A stretch of 35,637 bases of DNA, from positions 1-35,637 of the forward strand of contig DXJL01000181.1 in the NCBI GenBank assembly GCA_019057635.1, in the 5' to 3' direction. Positions 16,528-24,981 of this stretch are shown here, in pieces; position 1 is the stretch's first letter, and each line of letters opens with the position of its first letter. Position numbers and translations under genes: made by a program. This DNA is from Candidatus Heimdallarchaeota archaeon. GTDB taxonomy: Archaea > Asgardarchaeota > Heimdallarchaeia > Hodarchaeales > Hodarchaeaceae. The notes under the pieces are model-generated. The model was not told the DNA's origin. It searched no databases and saw only the letters and a program-made list of their open reading frames with translations.

Positions 16528-18150
16528 CTAGAAAAACTCTGATAGGGGTTTTGGAGGCTTTTTTGCTTTTTTCTGTTTCTTCTTTGTTTTTTCTGTTTTT
16601 GTTTTGTCTATGGATAATGTTCGATCAGAAGGGAGTTTAACAGGCGATTTTTTCTTTTTAGGAGGACGAGAGGCCTTCGATTTTCTGCTTTTCTCCTTTT
16701 TTTCAGACATAGCAAGCTTCAGTTTATATGATTTCTTCAATGCTTTTTGTTGTTCTTGTACTTTTAGTAGAGTAATTTCATCAATATCTTGTTTCTGTAT
16801 TTTCTCAATGAGTGGATACTTAGAACGAATAAGGCTTTTTATCTTCCTATTTATCGCAAGATCTTTAGCAAAATAATCTATTTCTTTGTTCCAGACAATT
16901 TTAGTTTTTCGTTTACCTGCTTCAATATCAAATAGCTTAAATTCAAGCGCTAAATCAGTTGCCATCACAGGATCATTATTGAAAATGACCCTGAGATATG
17001 GAAAGATATCACGAATTGCAATATTTGCTGAAACTAAGCAGGATTTTCCCACCTTCAAAGCAATGTTCTTCCCCCTACGTTGCCTTGAAAGCGTTATCCA
17101 AAATTGGGGGACTTGTAGCTGCCAATCCTGGAAGGGTGGTAAATAATCAATTGTGGGGATAAGGGCTGTTAATCCTTTGGTCACATGAAAATAGTAATAA
17201 TATAACTGAGACCAAATTCGTTGACGAGAGGCACGGCTTAAGGCCAGATCTGCTCTAGATAACAGTGAATATACCTCAGCTAATAGTTTATAATCATCTT
17301 GTCCTATTATTCTTGCAGTAACATCTCGCAATATCAAGAGCAACTTATTATAATCAACATCAGCAAGTAAGCGAGTCTGCCGAGAAGCTTTTTCTCCATC
17401 TCGTTCAATAAAAATACTCCTGAGAAATTCACGTATGTCGACTGATTGGTCTCGATATGATAGAGTAGATAAATCTCCTTCAGTAATTACTTTTCTTCCA
17501 CTCGAGAGTGTTTGTAAGGAGTTAATTGAGCCACGAATATCATGTTTGCTGTTTTTAATGATAAAAAGAAGGACTCTGTCGGTAATCGCTATGGACTCTA
17601 CTTTGGCTATTCTTTTAAGAATTTTCATGATCTCTTTTTCTTCAGGAGAATCAAACCTGCTTAGCTCGCAATGAGAACGCAATGTTTTGAATTTTTGATT
17701 AGAAATATCATTTGCTGTTAGAATAATAGGCACTCGTGTTGATTTAATTATTTCGATAATCTCTCTAATCCCACCACGATCAGCGGTCCCACTTAAACCA
17801 TCAACCTCATCAATTAGTAGTATTTGGCCAACGATTTTATCATTTAGACTTTCCGCTAATGAACTAAATTGAGAGGCATTTCTCACGGTCTGAAGAGATG
17901 ATTTGTTACGTTTATCACTAGCATTAACTGTTACAACATCAAAATTTAGAGATTTTGCCACCGCTATAACCGAACTCGTTTTACCAATTCCTGGTGGCCC
18001 GAAAAGTAGTAAAGCATTCTTAGATTTCTTTGTTTTCAATTTAGAATCTCTAAAACGGTTTAAATATCCAATAATTGAATTAACGCTGGTGATATTACCA
18101 ATAACTTCAGATCTGCTTTGGGGCGCATATTTGTGCGTCCAAGATACCAA
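16528..18150 (-). CDS. rfcL: Replication factor C large subunit
   Basis: Large subunit of the clamp loader that opens and places PCNA on primed DNA. AAA+ core: Walker A GPPGIGKTS at 51-59, Walker B LLIDEVDGLS at 111-120; the helical collar domain follows. The last 59 residues contain 24 Lys/Arg and end in PKPLSEFF, a degenerate PIP box (L-x-x-F-F without the Gln) for PCNA binding. The TTG start follows rfcS by ten bases, and its ribosome site GAGGT overlaps the rfcS TGA stop, so translation is probably coupled. No intein is present. Confidence 0.95.
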   Translation of the reverse strand: MVSWTHKYAPQSRSEVIGNITSVNSIIGYLNRFRDSKLKTKKSKNALLLFGPPGIGKTSSVIAVAKSLNFDVVTVNASDKRNKSSLQTVRNASQFSSLAESLNDKIVGQILLIDEVDGLSGTADRGGIREIIEIIKSTRVPIILTANDISNQKFKTLRSHCELSRFDSPEEKEIMKILKRIAKVESIAITDRVLLFIIKNSKHDIRGSINSLQTLSSGRKVITEGDLSTLSYRDQSVDIREFLRSIFIERDGEKASRQTRLLADVDYNKLLLILRDVTARIIGQDDYKLLAEVYSLLSRADLALSRASRQRIWSQLYYYYFHVTKGLTALIPTIDYLPPFQDWQLQVPQFWITLSRQRRGKNIALKVGKSCLVSANIAIRDIFPYLRVIFNNDPVMATDLALEFKLFDIEAGKRKTKIVWNKEIDYFAKDLAINRKIKSLIRSKYPLIEKIQKQDIDEITLLKVQEQQKALKKSYKLKLAMSEKKEKSRKSKASRPPKKKKSPVKLPSDRTLSIDKTKTEKTKKKQKKAKKPPKPLSEFF

Positions 18151-18160
18151 GAATTTAACC

Positions 18161-19141
18161 TCAGCTTTGAGAAAGTGCTATTAATTTAGCAAGAAACGCA
18201 TCAAATTGTACTAAAGGATTACATCCTGAAGCTAGACGATAATCAACGTCGGAAAGCATCACAAGCGCTTCATACCGTAGTGATCCGGGAAGATCCTTTT
18301 CCGGTATTGTACTTAATTGACTGTTGAAATGCTTTACTAAATCTTGTCCTGAAAGACCATAAGCCTCCATTAAATTAACTACCTTTTTTCGCGCCGCATT
18401 AAAATTCGGTTTGGGACCAATGCAATTATGAATAATTTCAGATAGTTCAGTTGGTTTGACATACCCTTGAACCTGATAAACTACTTTATCAGTTACTTCT
18501 GTAGTTAAAGAAGAAGCGGCCTGTAAAGCATTTATTGCTTGTCTCATGTCCCCTTCTGAACTCTCATAAAGTGCTTCTAGACCTTTTTCATCAATTTTTA
18601 GTTTTTTCTTTGTAGCGATGAACTGTAATCGAGATATCACTTCTTTTTTTTGCAATCCTTTGAATCGGAAAATTGCACATCTAGACTGAATGGGAGATAT
18701 AATCTTTGAGCTATAATTGCATATAAGAATAAATCGTGTGATCTCATTATAAGTTTCCATGGTACGACGTAGAGCGTGCTGAGCTTCGCTGGTCATTTGG
18801 TCAGCTTCATCAAGAATGATAAGTTTGAATTTTGCTCCTCCTGATGGTAGTACGCGTGCAAAATTTTTGATATCTTCACGAACCACATTAATCCCGCGGT
18901 CATCTGACGCATTAAGACGTTTTACATTCGCTGCACGCTGAGCAAGGGTAAATATTTCATTTATTACCGCTTCTGCGGACGTAGTCTTTCCTATTCCTGG
19001 AGGACCAGAAAATAACATATGAGGGAAATCAGCTTGAGTTCCGAGCTGCTTTAATCTACCAACAATTTCTTGTTGTCCAACTACCTCATCTAAAGTTTTG
19101 GGACGAAAAAATTCAGTCCACATTCGTTCTGTGGTAACCAA
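18161..19141 (-). CDS. rfcS: Replication factor C small subunit
   Basis: AAA+ clamp-loader subunit; several copies form the ring with one RfcL. Visible: N-terminal WTEFFRPKTLDEVVGQ, Walker A GPPGIGKTT at 46-54, Walker B LDEADQMTSEAQ near 111-122, and the SRC arginine-finger motif (SPIQSRC). The TTG at 19141 is supported by GTGAT five bases upstream; the more conventional ATG at 19123 lacks such a site. It lies 58 bases after pcna and ten before rfcL. No intein interrupts Walker A, where archaeal inteins often sit. Confidence 0.96.
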   Translation of the reverse strand: MVTTERMWTEFFRPKTLDEVVGQQEIVGRLKQLGTQADFPHMLFSGPPGIGKTTSAEAVINEIFTLAQRAANVKRLNASDDRGINVVREDIKNFARVLPSGGAKFKLIILDEADQMTSEAQHALRRTMETYNEITRFILICNYSSKIISPIQSRCAIFRFKGLQKKEVISRLQFIATKKKLKIDEKGLEALYESSEGDMRQAINALQAASSLTTEVTDKVVYQVQGYVKPTELSEIIHNCIGPKPNFNAARKKVVNLMEAYGLSGQDLVKHFNSQLSTIPEKDLPGSLRYEALVMLSDVDYRLASGCNPLVQFDAFLAKLIALSQS

Positions 19142-19199
19142 TATTAATCACAAACGCATAGAAATATTAGAGGAAAAAAGAAAAACGAAGATGGTTTGG

Positions 19200-20051
19200 C
19201 TAGTCTTCTTCATCGTCGTATTCATCATCATCTTCATCATCGTCGTAATCATCCGACGATGCGCCTTCCAGTTCATCATCGAGGTCAGGTTGCATAGGAG
19301 CTAATAGATAGCCAAGTTCAATTCCACGAGCATCAGTATAAAGCAAATGAAGAGGTCTTACGGACGTAAATGTCAATTGTACCTCTGAAAAAGCTTGATC
19401 AACTAAAATAAGGTTCTTAAAAGAATCAATTGAATACAGCGCTTCATGAGTGCCTTCTGCTTCTATTAATTTGGCTGCAGAATTTTCTGATTGGGCATCA
19501 ATTTCAATTTTAACCTCTCTATTGTCTTGAGAACTACTAAAAATCATTTTATTTGTTTCTGCATATAAGTTAATACTTCCACCTATTATAGAAGCATCCT
19601 TAATGAAATCTGTTAATGAACCGCTGAACAAAACCGCTTTAATATCATATTTTAGTGCGTTGGGATCAGGAAGTGTACTTTCCTCGGGTTCTGATAGTGG
19701 TAGTATAAATTGACGCTTAACTCGACCTTCAAAAGTAAATTTCAGAAGATTTTTCTCTTCATCCAGAGTAATCGTTAAGCTATCCTCTTTTCCACCTCGC
19801 TGTAAAATTCTCTTCAAATCTTGCATTTGTATTGAAATTTTATATTCCTTATCACACTTGAAATCGCCATGAAAATATTCTGGTTTAATTTTTAAATCAA
19901 CCATGGCAAATCTTGGTTTGTCCATGTTTCTAAGTGTCATTCCATCTTTCGGGTTAACTACAAATGTTCCTTCATCCTCTAATACTGTAGCTGTTGCATT
20001 AAGAACTTTTGTAAATAAATCTAAATCATCTACCTTAATTTCAAGAGTCAT
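19200..20051 (-). CDS. pcn: DNA polymerase sliding clamp PCNA with acidic tail
   Basis: Trimeric ring that tethers polymerase, ligase and nucleases to DNA. The body, about 253 residues, starts LEIKVDDLDLFTKVL, includes the interdomain region after FILPLSEPEE, and ends in the typical LGYLLAPM. A further 30 residues, of which 20 are Asp or Glu, follow and are not part of the usual ~250-residue clamp. The ATG at 20051 is chosen because GTGAT lies four bases before it; a GTG at 20060 and an ATG at 20057 are in frame. It is first gene of the pcna-rfcS-rfcL set. Confidence 0.96.
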   Translation of the reverse strand: MTLEIKVDDLDLFTKVLNATATVLEDEGTFVVNPKDGMTLRNMDKPRFAMVDLKIKPEYFHGDFKCDKEYKISIQMQDLKRILQRGGKEDSLTITLDEEKNLLKFTFEGRVKRQFILPLSEPEESTLPDPNALKYDIKAVLFSGSLTDFIKDASIIGGSINLYAETNKMIFSSSQDNREVKIEIDAQSENSAAKLIEAEGTHEALYSIDSFKNLILVDQAFSEVQLTFTSVRPLHLLYTDARGIELGYLLAPMQPDLDDELEGASSDDYDDDEDDDEYDDEED

Positions 20052-20116
20052 CTTCATCACTTGTCAAAGATCAGATCTATAATCGATTGTCTGAGTTTGG
20101 TTTTATGAATTTAATG

Positions 20117-20147
20117 GTGATTAACTTAAATTGTTTAAATGAATCAC
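20117..20147. promoter_or_regulatory. 31-bp imperfect palindrome upstream of pcna
   Basis: GTGATT (20117-20122) and AATCAC (20142-20147) flank TTAAA/TTTAA on the same axis; 12 of 15 pairs match. It lies 66 bases before the pcna start and 13 past the end of the preceding gene. Operator for the replication genes or terminator of the small gene. Confidence 0.35.
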
Positions 20148-20159
20148 TTTGAAGGTGAA

Positions 20160-20504
20160 TCAAATTCTGAAGAATTCAGGAGCTGATTTGCGAAAATTCA
20201 GCAACGCTTTCATTCCGTGACCTCTTCCCAGCTTTGAAATTAGAAATTCTCCATTGGTAGCAACTAAAAACTTGTTTACAGTCAAAATTTCAAGGGATCC
20301 TTGAATTTCTGAACTTAGATTCTCAGGAATTATGAAATTCAACTCAGAGAAAAGATTTGTGATATTCAATGTTAAATCTGTGCTTGTAACTCGTACATTG
20401 AAGGCTGTGAGCATCGCTAGTATTAATGAGTCTAAATTCACTTCTATTAAATCCTCTTCTAGAAAGGGAGAAGGGGAATTCTGATATGATTTTGCTAGTG
20501 CCAT
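20160..20504 (-). CDS. Hypothetical protein upstream of pcna
   Basis: A 114-residue soluble protein I do not recognise. The middle and C-terminal part (EIQGSLEILTVNKFLVATNG, then EFLISKLGRG) has the helix-helix-strand-turn-strand look of a winged helix, suggesting a small DNA-binding protein, but that is a guess. It is the gene immediately before pcna on the same strand, about 108 bases away, and could be a replication-associated factor or regulator. The ATG at 20504 is the only good start seen. Confidence 0.5.
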   Translation of the reverse strand: MALAKSYQNSPSPFLEEDLIEVNLDSLILAMLTAFNVRVTSTDLTLNITNLFSELNFIIPENLSSEIQGSLEILTVNKFLVATNGEFLISKLGRGHGMKALLNFRKSAPEFFRI

Positions 20505-20702
20505 TGTCTCATGATAATAATCCTAGAGATAGATTAAAAACTATTAGATCACCCAAGGATCTAAGTAAAATAGTGTTCAATTGAGATTATAACTAAAAAT
20601 ATTATATCATAATGTCTTAGGTATTCAATATAAGTTATGAGATAAACCCTAGCTTTGATTTCAGCGAATTTAGGATTCGGAAAAATCTAAGAGATCAGTC
20701 CT

Positions 20703-21809
20703 ATGTCTAATATTGATAATTCAAGTGCAATAGAAGGAATAATTAGTAGTCCTGGACGTATTTGTCTTTTTGGAGAGCATCAAGATTATTTAGGGCTGCC
20801 AGTCATACCAATGGCAATAGACAGAAGGTTATATCTTTATTATTGGCTAGACCCTAAGAAATCTATGATTCAATTTTGTAGTGACTCCTTACCTCGTATT
20901 GAGAATATACTGCACACGGATATTGGCAAACTTACTGGTTCTCCGTATGACTACATCAAGGCAGTATTTAAATTCTATGATAACTCAATAGCTGGAAAAA
21001 TTTTACCCAGTGAGCTGAAAATCCGTAGTAGCATTCCAATTAAATCAGGTCTTTCATCATCAGCCGCTTTACTCGTCTCTACCGTTTTTTTGGTTGCAAA
21101 TATTGTCTTGCAGAAAGACCTAACATTGAATCAAATCGCTGATGTTGCTTTTCGTATTGAACACGATGTGCTCGGAATTTCCTGTGGTAGAATGGATCAA
21201 ACATGTGTTGCATTTGGTGGAATTTTTCAGATGACAACTACAGCTAATATAACACTTACTCCATTAACCCTTCCTGCAAACTCGTTCTTTGTAATTGGAG
21301 ATTCCGAAATAGTACGTCACGCGGATACTCCTTTAAAACACGTCCAGAAATCGATATTCAATATTTTGGAGACTTTAGGAAATCCAGACCTTCAGACTTT
21401 GCCAACAACAAGTTCAAGCCTCAAAAAACTCACAAATAAGGAAGAAAAAATAATACAGGGCATTTTAGGGGTGAGAGATAACGAAAAATTAGCTTTGAAG
21501 GAACTGCAGTCTCCAACTGTTGATTTAACGTTAATAGGATTTTTACTCGATGAACAACATCATTTCCTTCAGGATAATTATCAGGTCTCCCATCCAAAAA
21601 TTGATGAAATGTGCAAAGTTGCCAAAGAGTCTGGAGCATTAGGGGCAAAAATGACAGGAGCTGGTTTTGGAGGATGTATGTTTGCATTGACTGATTCTTT
21701 CGATGCTGCAAGTAAAATTCGTGTTAAACTAGCCCAGTATGGACAATGCTACATTGTACAACCCTCAGAAGGAGTTAAAAAAGAATCTGCTAATCAATTT
21801 TCATTTTAA
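20703..21809 (+). CDS. GHMP kinase, galactokinase-like
   Basis: A sugar kinase of the GHMP superfamily. The substrate-binding GEHQDYLG sits at ~24-31, the phosphate loop GLSSSAAL at 116-123, and the C-terminal motif GAKMTGAGFGGC near 314-325. GRMDQTCVAFGG corresponds to the galactokinase block with the catalytic Asp. The overall length and order match galactokinase, but GEHQDY replaces GEHTDY, so galactose is not assured; arabinose or another sugar is possible. Its 3' end overlaps the convergent AIR-synthase-like gene by 20 bases. No other sugar gene is adjacent. Confidence 0.75.
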   Translation: MSNIDNSSAIEGIISSPGRICLFGEHQDYLGLPVIPMAIDRRLYLYYWLDPKKSMIQFCSDSLPRIENILHTDIGKLTGSPYDYIKAVFKFYDNSIAGKILPSELKIRSSIPIKSGLSSSAALLVSTVFLVANIVLQKDLTLNQIADVAFRIEHDVLGISCGRMDQTCVAFGGIFQMTTTANITLTPLTLPANSFFVIGDSEIVRHADTPLKHVQKSIFNILETLGNPDLQTLPTTSSSLKKLTNKEEKIIQGILGVRDNEKLALKELQSPTVDLTLIGFLLDEQHHFLQDNYQVSHPKIDEMCKVAKESGALGAKMTGAGFGGCMFALTDSFDAASKIRVKLAQYGQCYIVQPSEGVKKESANQFSF

Positions 21810-21816
21810 GATTGGC
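21789..21816. terminator. Hairpin over the overlapping convergent 3' ends
   Basis: GCTAATC (21789-21795) pairs with GATTGGC (21810-21816), one G-U, around a T-rich 14-base loop. Both stop codons lie in or next to the hairpin. Confidence 0.35.
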
Positions 21817-22851
21817 TAGTCCTTTAATAAGATCGTCTGCTTCCGGAGGATGCATTTTTTGATTATCAAAACTCAATGGAGAGCCTTTGCTAGTAACCTC
21901 ACCGATTATCTGGCTCGATCCAAATGAATTTTTATTCAAACATTCTACAATCTCAGAAGCGAATTTTCCCTCACAAATAAAAATGACCGCCCCAGATGAA
22001 ATCAATTTAAATGGATTGATATCGAGATACTCGGTTATCTTCTCAGTCACTTTTGTTACAGGAATATTTGAAGAATTAATCTTACATCCCAAATCAAAAG
22101 GGGCGAGACATTCATACAACGCACCATAGATACCGCCCTCGGTCGCATCATGAACCAAGTTTAATGCATTATGATATTGACGATTGAGAGCAAGAACCTT
22201 TTTTGAGATCGAAATTTCCATCCCAACTTTAATTCCTTCTTGTATTGTTTCCTCTGACAATTTGTTAGAAAAATAATCTTTCCCACTTGTCAATAATATA
22301 CCAGTTCCTTCAGCTCCTATCCATCCAGAACAAATTATGGCGTCGCCAGGTTTAGGATTTCGAGGAATATAATATTCAGGCGGTACGAAACCAATCATAC
22401 TCGCTGAGTATATTGGGGATTCAACACTCGCTGTAACCTCACTATGGCCTCCCAATATAGTAATACCATTATTTCCACAGATTTCAGACAATTTTTTTTG
22501 AAAATCCATAATTAAATCACTTGATGTTCTTGGTGGAAGAAGAATTGTAATGGTTATTCCATAAGGAATAGCTCCACAAGTCGCTAAATCATTCATATTC
22601 ACTGTAACAAGATATTTCGCTGGATTAGGTGTGGGAAAAGTGATTGGATCTGCTTTATATATTAAATAAGGTGTAGTGGATGTATTATAGTGTTCTCGAA
22701 TTTGTTTGAATATTTCCTGTAAATCTAAGGTAGCTATATCAATACCAGGAGCGGGTTCTTGAACGATTCCACGATTATTTTGATATCCTCTCAGTTTAAC
22801 AAGATTCGATAAGAGATCCCAAGGTATCTTCCCTTCTGGTAACTCGTTCAT
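21790..22851 (-). CDS. AIR synthase-related protein, HypE/PurM-like
   Basis: A 353-residue two-domain ATP-binding protein of the PurM/HypE/ThiL/SelD superfamily. N-terminal AIR-synthase domain: VNMNDLATCGAIP (metal/phosphate-binding Asp) and ITILGGHSEVT. C-terminal domain: GAEGTGILLTSG, VHDATEGGIYGALYE and PFKLISSGAVIF. The C-terminal blocks resemble HypE, but no other hyp gene is nearby and the usual HypE C-terminal Pro-Arg-Ile-Cys is absent (the protein ends LKMKID), so it is unlikely to be the canonical hydrogenase maturation factor. The substrate is unknown. Confidence 0.75.
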   Translation of the reverse strand: MNELPEGKIPWDLLSNLVKLRGYQNNRGIVQEPAPGIDIATLDLQEIFKQIREHYNTSTTPYLIYKADPITFPTPNPAKYLVTVNMNDLATCGAIPYGITITILLPPRTSSDLIMDFQKKLSEICGNNGITILGGHSEVTASVESPIYSASMIGFVPPEYYIPRNPKPGDAIICSGWIGAEGTGILLTSGKDYFSNKLSEETIQEGIKVGMEISISKKVLALNRQYHNALNLVHDATEGGIYGALYECLAPFDLGCKINSSNIPVTKVTEKITEYLDINPFKLISSGAVIFICEGKFASEIVECLNKNSFGSSQIIGEVTSKGSPLSFDNQKMHPPEADDLIKGLANLKMKID

Positions 22852-22924
22852 ACAAAATCTATTCCTAACTTGTGCAAAGTATTTATTACGAGATTGTTTT
22901 CAAGGTGTAGAAAGGGACTAATAA

Positions 22925-23446
22925 ATGAAACGGGAGAAACCTATATTTGCGGAAACATTTTTCTCTCTCGGGAAGAACCGAATAACACAATCTATGTACT
23001 TTTATTATTATGATACATCAAAAATTTACTACAATTTAATGAAAACAGGTGCTATTCGGGGTGAGCTTGATTCCATTCAATCTAATCTGCAGCGTTATAT
23101 CGATGAGGACACTCTCCATATTAATGAAAATCTGACTAGAATGGTAATCGATTCTGCTGATGTGCTTTTTCGTGATAATGATCCGTTATTCCCAATTCTT
23201 AGCTTTCAAGTACTCTCTACACCCTATAGCCTGAGTACCGAATCTTTCAATGAAGTTCATTTGTATGCGAAACCCGAAAAAATCCCCTACTCTGCAATTT
23301 CTTGTTGGTTTACCTGTGGTTATATCCTAAAAGTAGAATCTAATTCTTTTTTCAGGACTAATGACATCCAACAAAATGTTACTTTTTATCTTACCAAAAA
23401 TGAGATTGTTGGTGATCATGAAAGGATTTTTATTCAATATTCATGA
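22925..23446 (+). CDS. Hypothetical protein, probably frameshifted
   Basis: Not recognised. It is a soluble 173-residue frame with an N-terminal helical part and a beta-rich second half. The reading frame ends abruptly after GDHERIFIQYS. Dropping one T from the five-T run at 23427-23431 continues it as ERILFNIHEPLFAIYEKDVY and on to a stop at 23543, giving about 205 residues. It is divergent from the AIR-synthase-like gene with 73 bases between. Function unknown. Confidence 0.5.
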   Translation: MKREKPIFAETFFSLGKNRITQSMYFYYYDTSKIYYNLMKTGAIRGELDSIQSNLQRYIDEDTLHINENLTRMVIDSADVLFRDNDPLFPILSFQVLSTPYSLSTESFNEVHLYAKPEKIPYSAISCWFTCGYILKVESNSFFRTNDIQQNVTFYLTKNEIVGDHERIFIQYS

Positions 23447-23543
23447 GCCATTATTTGCTATTTATGAAAAAGATGTTTATACAAACGACGATACTCAAGC
23501 ACTTACTGTCAGAGTGGAAGTTTATAATCCATCAATTAGGTAA
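23432..23543 (+). other. Out-of-frame 3' extension of the 22925 gene
   Basis: Shifted one base relative to the 22925 frame, this stretch encodes HEPLFAIYEKDVYTNDD and then a beta-strand-like TVRVEVYNP before TAG/TAA-bounded ends. Its composition fits the upstream product better than a separate gene. Confidence 0.4.
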
Positions 23544-23644
23544 ATGGCTAAAAATAGACATTATATTGCTTTATCTCCATAGAGCAAGAAGATATTATAT
23601 ATTGCCATTCAGATCGTTCAGATGAATGCTGGAAATGTTACTTA

Positions 23645-24277
23645 ATGGCCGAGCTTGGACAATCAATCTTTGATATTCTTGTTTTCGTACTTCCTCTATA
23701 TTTCGGGAATGCTGCGCCAACGATTCTTGGAGGTGGCCCTCCTATCGATGGGGGACGTTATTGGAAAGATGGTAAACGAATTTTAGGTGATGGTAAGACA
23801 ATTCGAGGCTTTTGGCTTGCAGTCCTAGTTGGAATGGTCATAGGATTTTTCTTAGCAGTGATTATTGCTTCCTTTGATGGAGTGCTCTTCGGCAATCCTC
23901 CTATTGATATAAGACTCGAGTACCAAGAATTTTACCAATCGAGTATTGTATATTCACTGATATCCTTCTTGAACTTACCTGACGTATTAGCTGATCCACT
24001 AGTGCTTGGTGGAGTAGCAGGAGGACTTTCAACTCTTGGAGGGATGACTGGTGATATGGTTGGCTCGTTTATCAAACGTAGAAGTGGAATTTCTCGTGGA
24101 AAAACCTTTATTTTTCTTGACCAGCTCGGATTTCTTATCCTAGGTATGGTGTTTGTATATCCTGTTATACCATGGCCTCCACTATGGTTAGCATTCTTAG
24201 TTCCAATAACTTTTCTAACTCACATCGCTGCAAATTTATTTGGATACTTTACTGGTATTCAAGACGATCCTCTTTAG
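23645..24277 (+). CDS. carS: CDP-archaeol synthase
   Basis: CTP-dependent synthesis of CDP-archaeol from unsaturated archaetidic acid, the activated intermediate of ether-lipid polar head addition, in the membrane. Recognised by LPLYFGNAAPTILGGG, the DGGRYWKDGKRILGDGKT cytosolic loop with its conserved charged residues, GMTGDMVGSFIKRRSG and FLDQLGFL. Five membrane segments are apparent. At 210 residues it is longer than the ~170 usual for the family, the excess lying between the first pair of helices and GGVAGGLSTLGG. Confidence 0.92.
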   Translation: MAELGQSIFDILVFVLPLYFGNAAPTILGGGPPIDGGRYWKDGKRILGDGKTIRGFWLAVLVGMVIGFFLAVIIASFDGVLFGNPPIDIRLEYQEFYQSSIVYSLISFLNLPDVLADPLVLGGVAGGLSTLGGMTGDMVGSFIKRRSGISRGKTFIFLDQLGFLILGMVFVYPVIPWPPLWLAFLVPITFLTHIAANLFGYFTGIQDDPL

Positions 24278-24445
24278 AATTTGCATCTGACTGGTCATTT
24301 TTAACAACTAGGTTTTAATGAAATCTCAGTAACGATATTAGTGAGTGAAACCAGATTAGTAAGATTTTTCAAGTCATCTGTTAGGGGAAATGTGGGATAA
24401 CAAAATATCAGTGACTCGTAGACTAAACACTTTACTTAGAGTAAC

Positions 24446-24451
24446 AAGGAG
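24446..24451 (+). promoter_or_regulatory. Ribosome binding site deciding the alba start
   Basis: AAGGAG ten bases before the ATG at 24462, better placed than any site before the earlier in-frame ATG at 24390. Confidence 0.6.
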
Positions 24452-24461
24452 TAATTCGAAA

Positions 24462-24740
24462 ATGTCAGAGGATAATACGGTATTCATTGGAAACAAACCT
24501 GTTACAGCATATGTCATGGCTTGTGTGACACAATTCAATCGGAATGCAGATTCAATTGTACTAAAAGCTCGTGGTCGAGCTATAAGTCGAGCAGTAGACG
24601 TTGCCGAGGTTTTGAGGCATAGATTCATGAAAGATCTCGTTGAACTTACAGACATAAAAATAGCCACAGAACAAATAGAAACACGTGAAGGTAATCTAAC
24701 AAATGTTAGCGCAATCGAAATTACCATCACCAAGACTTAA
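24462..24740 (+). CDS. albA: Alba chromatin protein
   Basis: Small basic dimeric DNA/RNA-binding protein that coats archaeal chromosomes. From ATG 24462 it is 92 residues, the usual Alba length: [16 protein letters not shown] (with the acetylatable-type Lys at residue 12), [20 protein letters not shown], the family signature, and [11 protein letters not shown] at the end. The upstream in-frame ATG at 24390 would add a 24-residue extension without a ribosome site. The antisense frame over this gene is a shadow. It is probably monocistronic. Confidence 0.95.
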   Translation: MSEDNTVFIGNKPVTAYVMACVTQFNRNADSIVLKARGRAISRAVDVAEVLRHRFMKDLVELTDIKIATEQIETREGNLTNVSAIEITITKT

Positions 24741-24790
24741 AGACCGTCGTAAAACCTTGAATTAAACACTACATTTTCTTGCAGGTTAAA

Positions 24791-24815
24791 TCCACTCTAT
24801 ATAAATTCAAGTGGA
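24791..24815. promoter_or_regulatory. TATA-like box inside an inverted repeat
   Basis: TCCACT (24791-24796) and AGTGGA (24810-24815) flank CTATATAAATTCA, an almost ideal archaeal TATA box. It is the only structured element in the 200-base gap 24741-24939. A repressor bound to the arms would block TBP. The next gene starts ~130-170 bases on, so a short transcript may exist in between. A T-rich stretch at 24825-24841 may terminate alba. Confidence 0.35.
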
Positions 24816-24981
24816 AATTCTCACAATTTTCTCTTTTTTACTATTAATAATGGTCTTTCATTTTGTTATGAACTCATTCATAGACTAGTTTGACATACAA
24901 TCCCGAGTTTTAACTCTAGACTTGGATCATTCATTGTGAATGTATATAGAAATATTTATTATCGTAGTAATCCGTTTTTTT

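Noticed and set aside
19201..19262. TCATCATCTTCATC-type tandem repeat
   Set aside because: It is the Asp/Glu codon run of the PCNA tail, not an independent repeat array.
24374..24733. 119-codon minus-strand frame
   Set aside because: Complement of alba, which is unmistakable on the plus strand.
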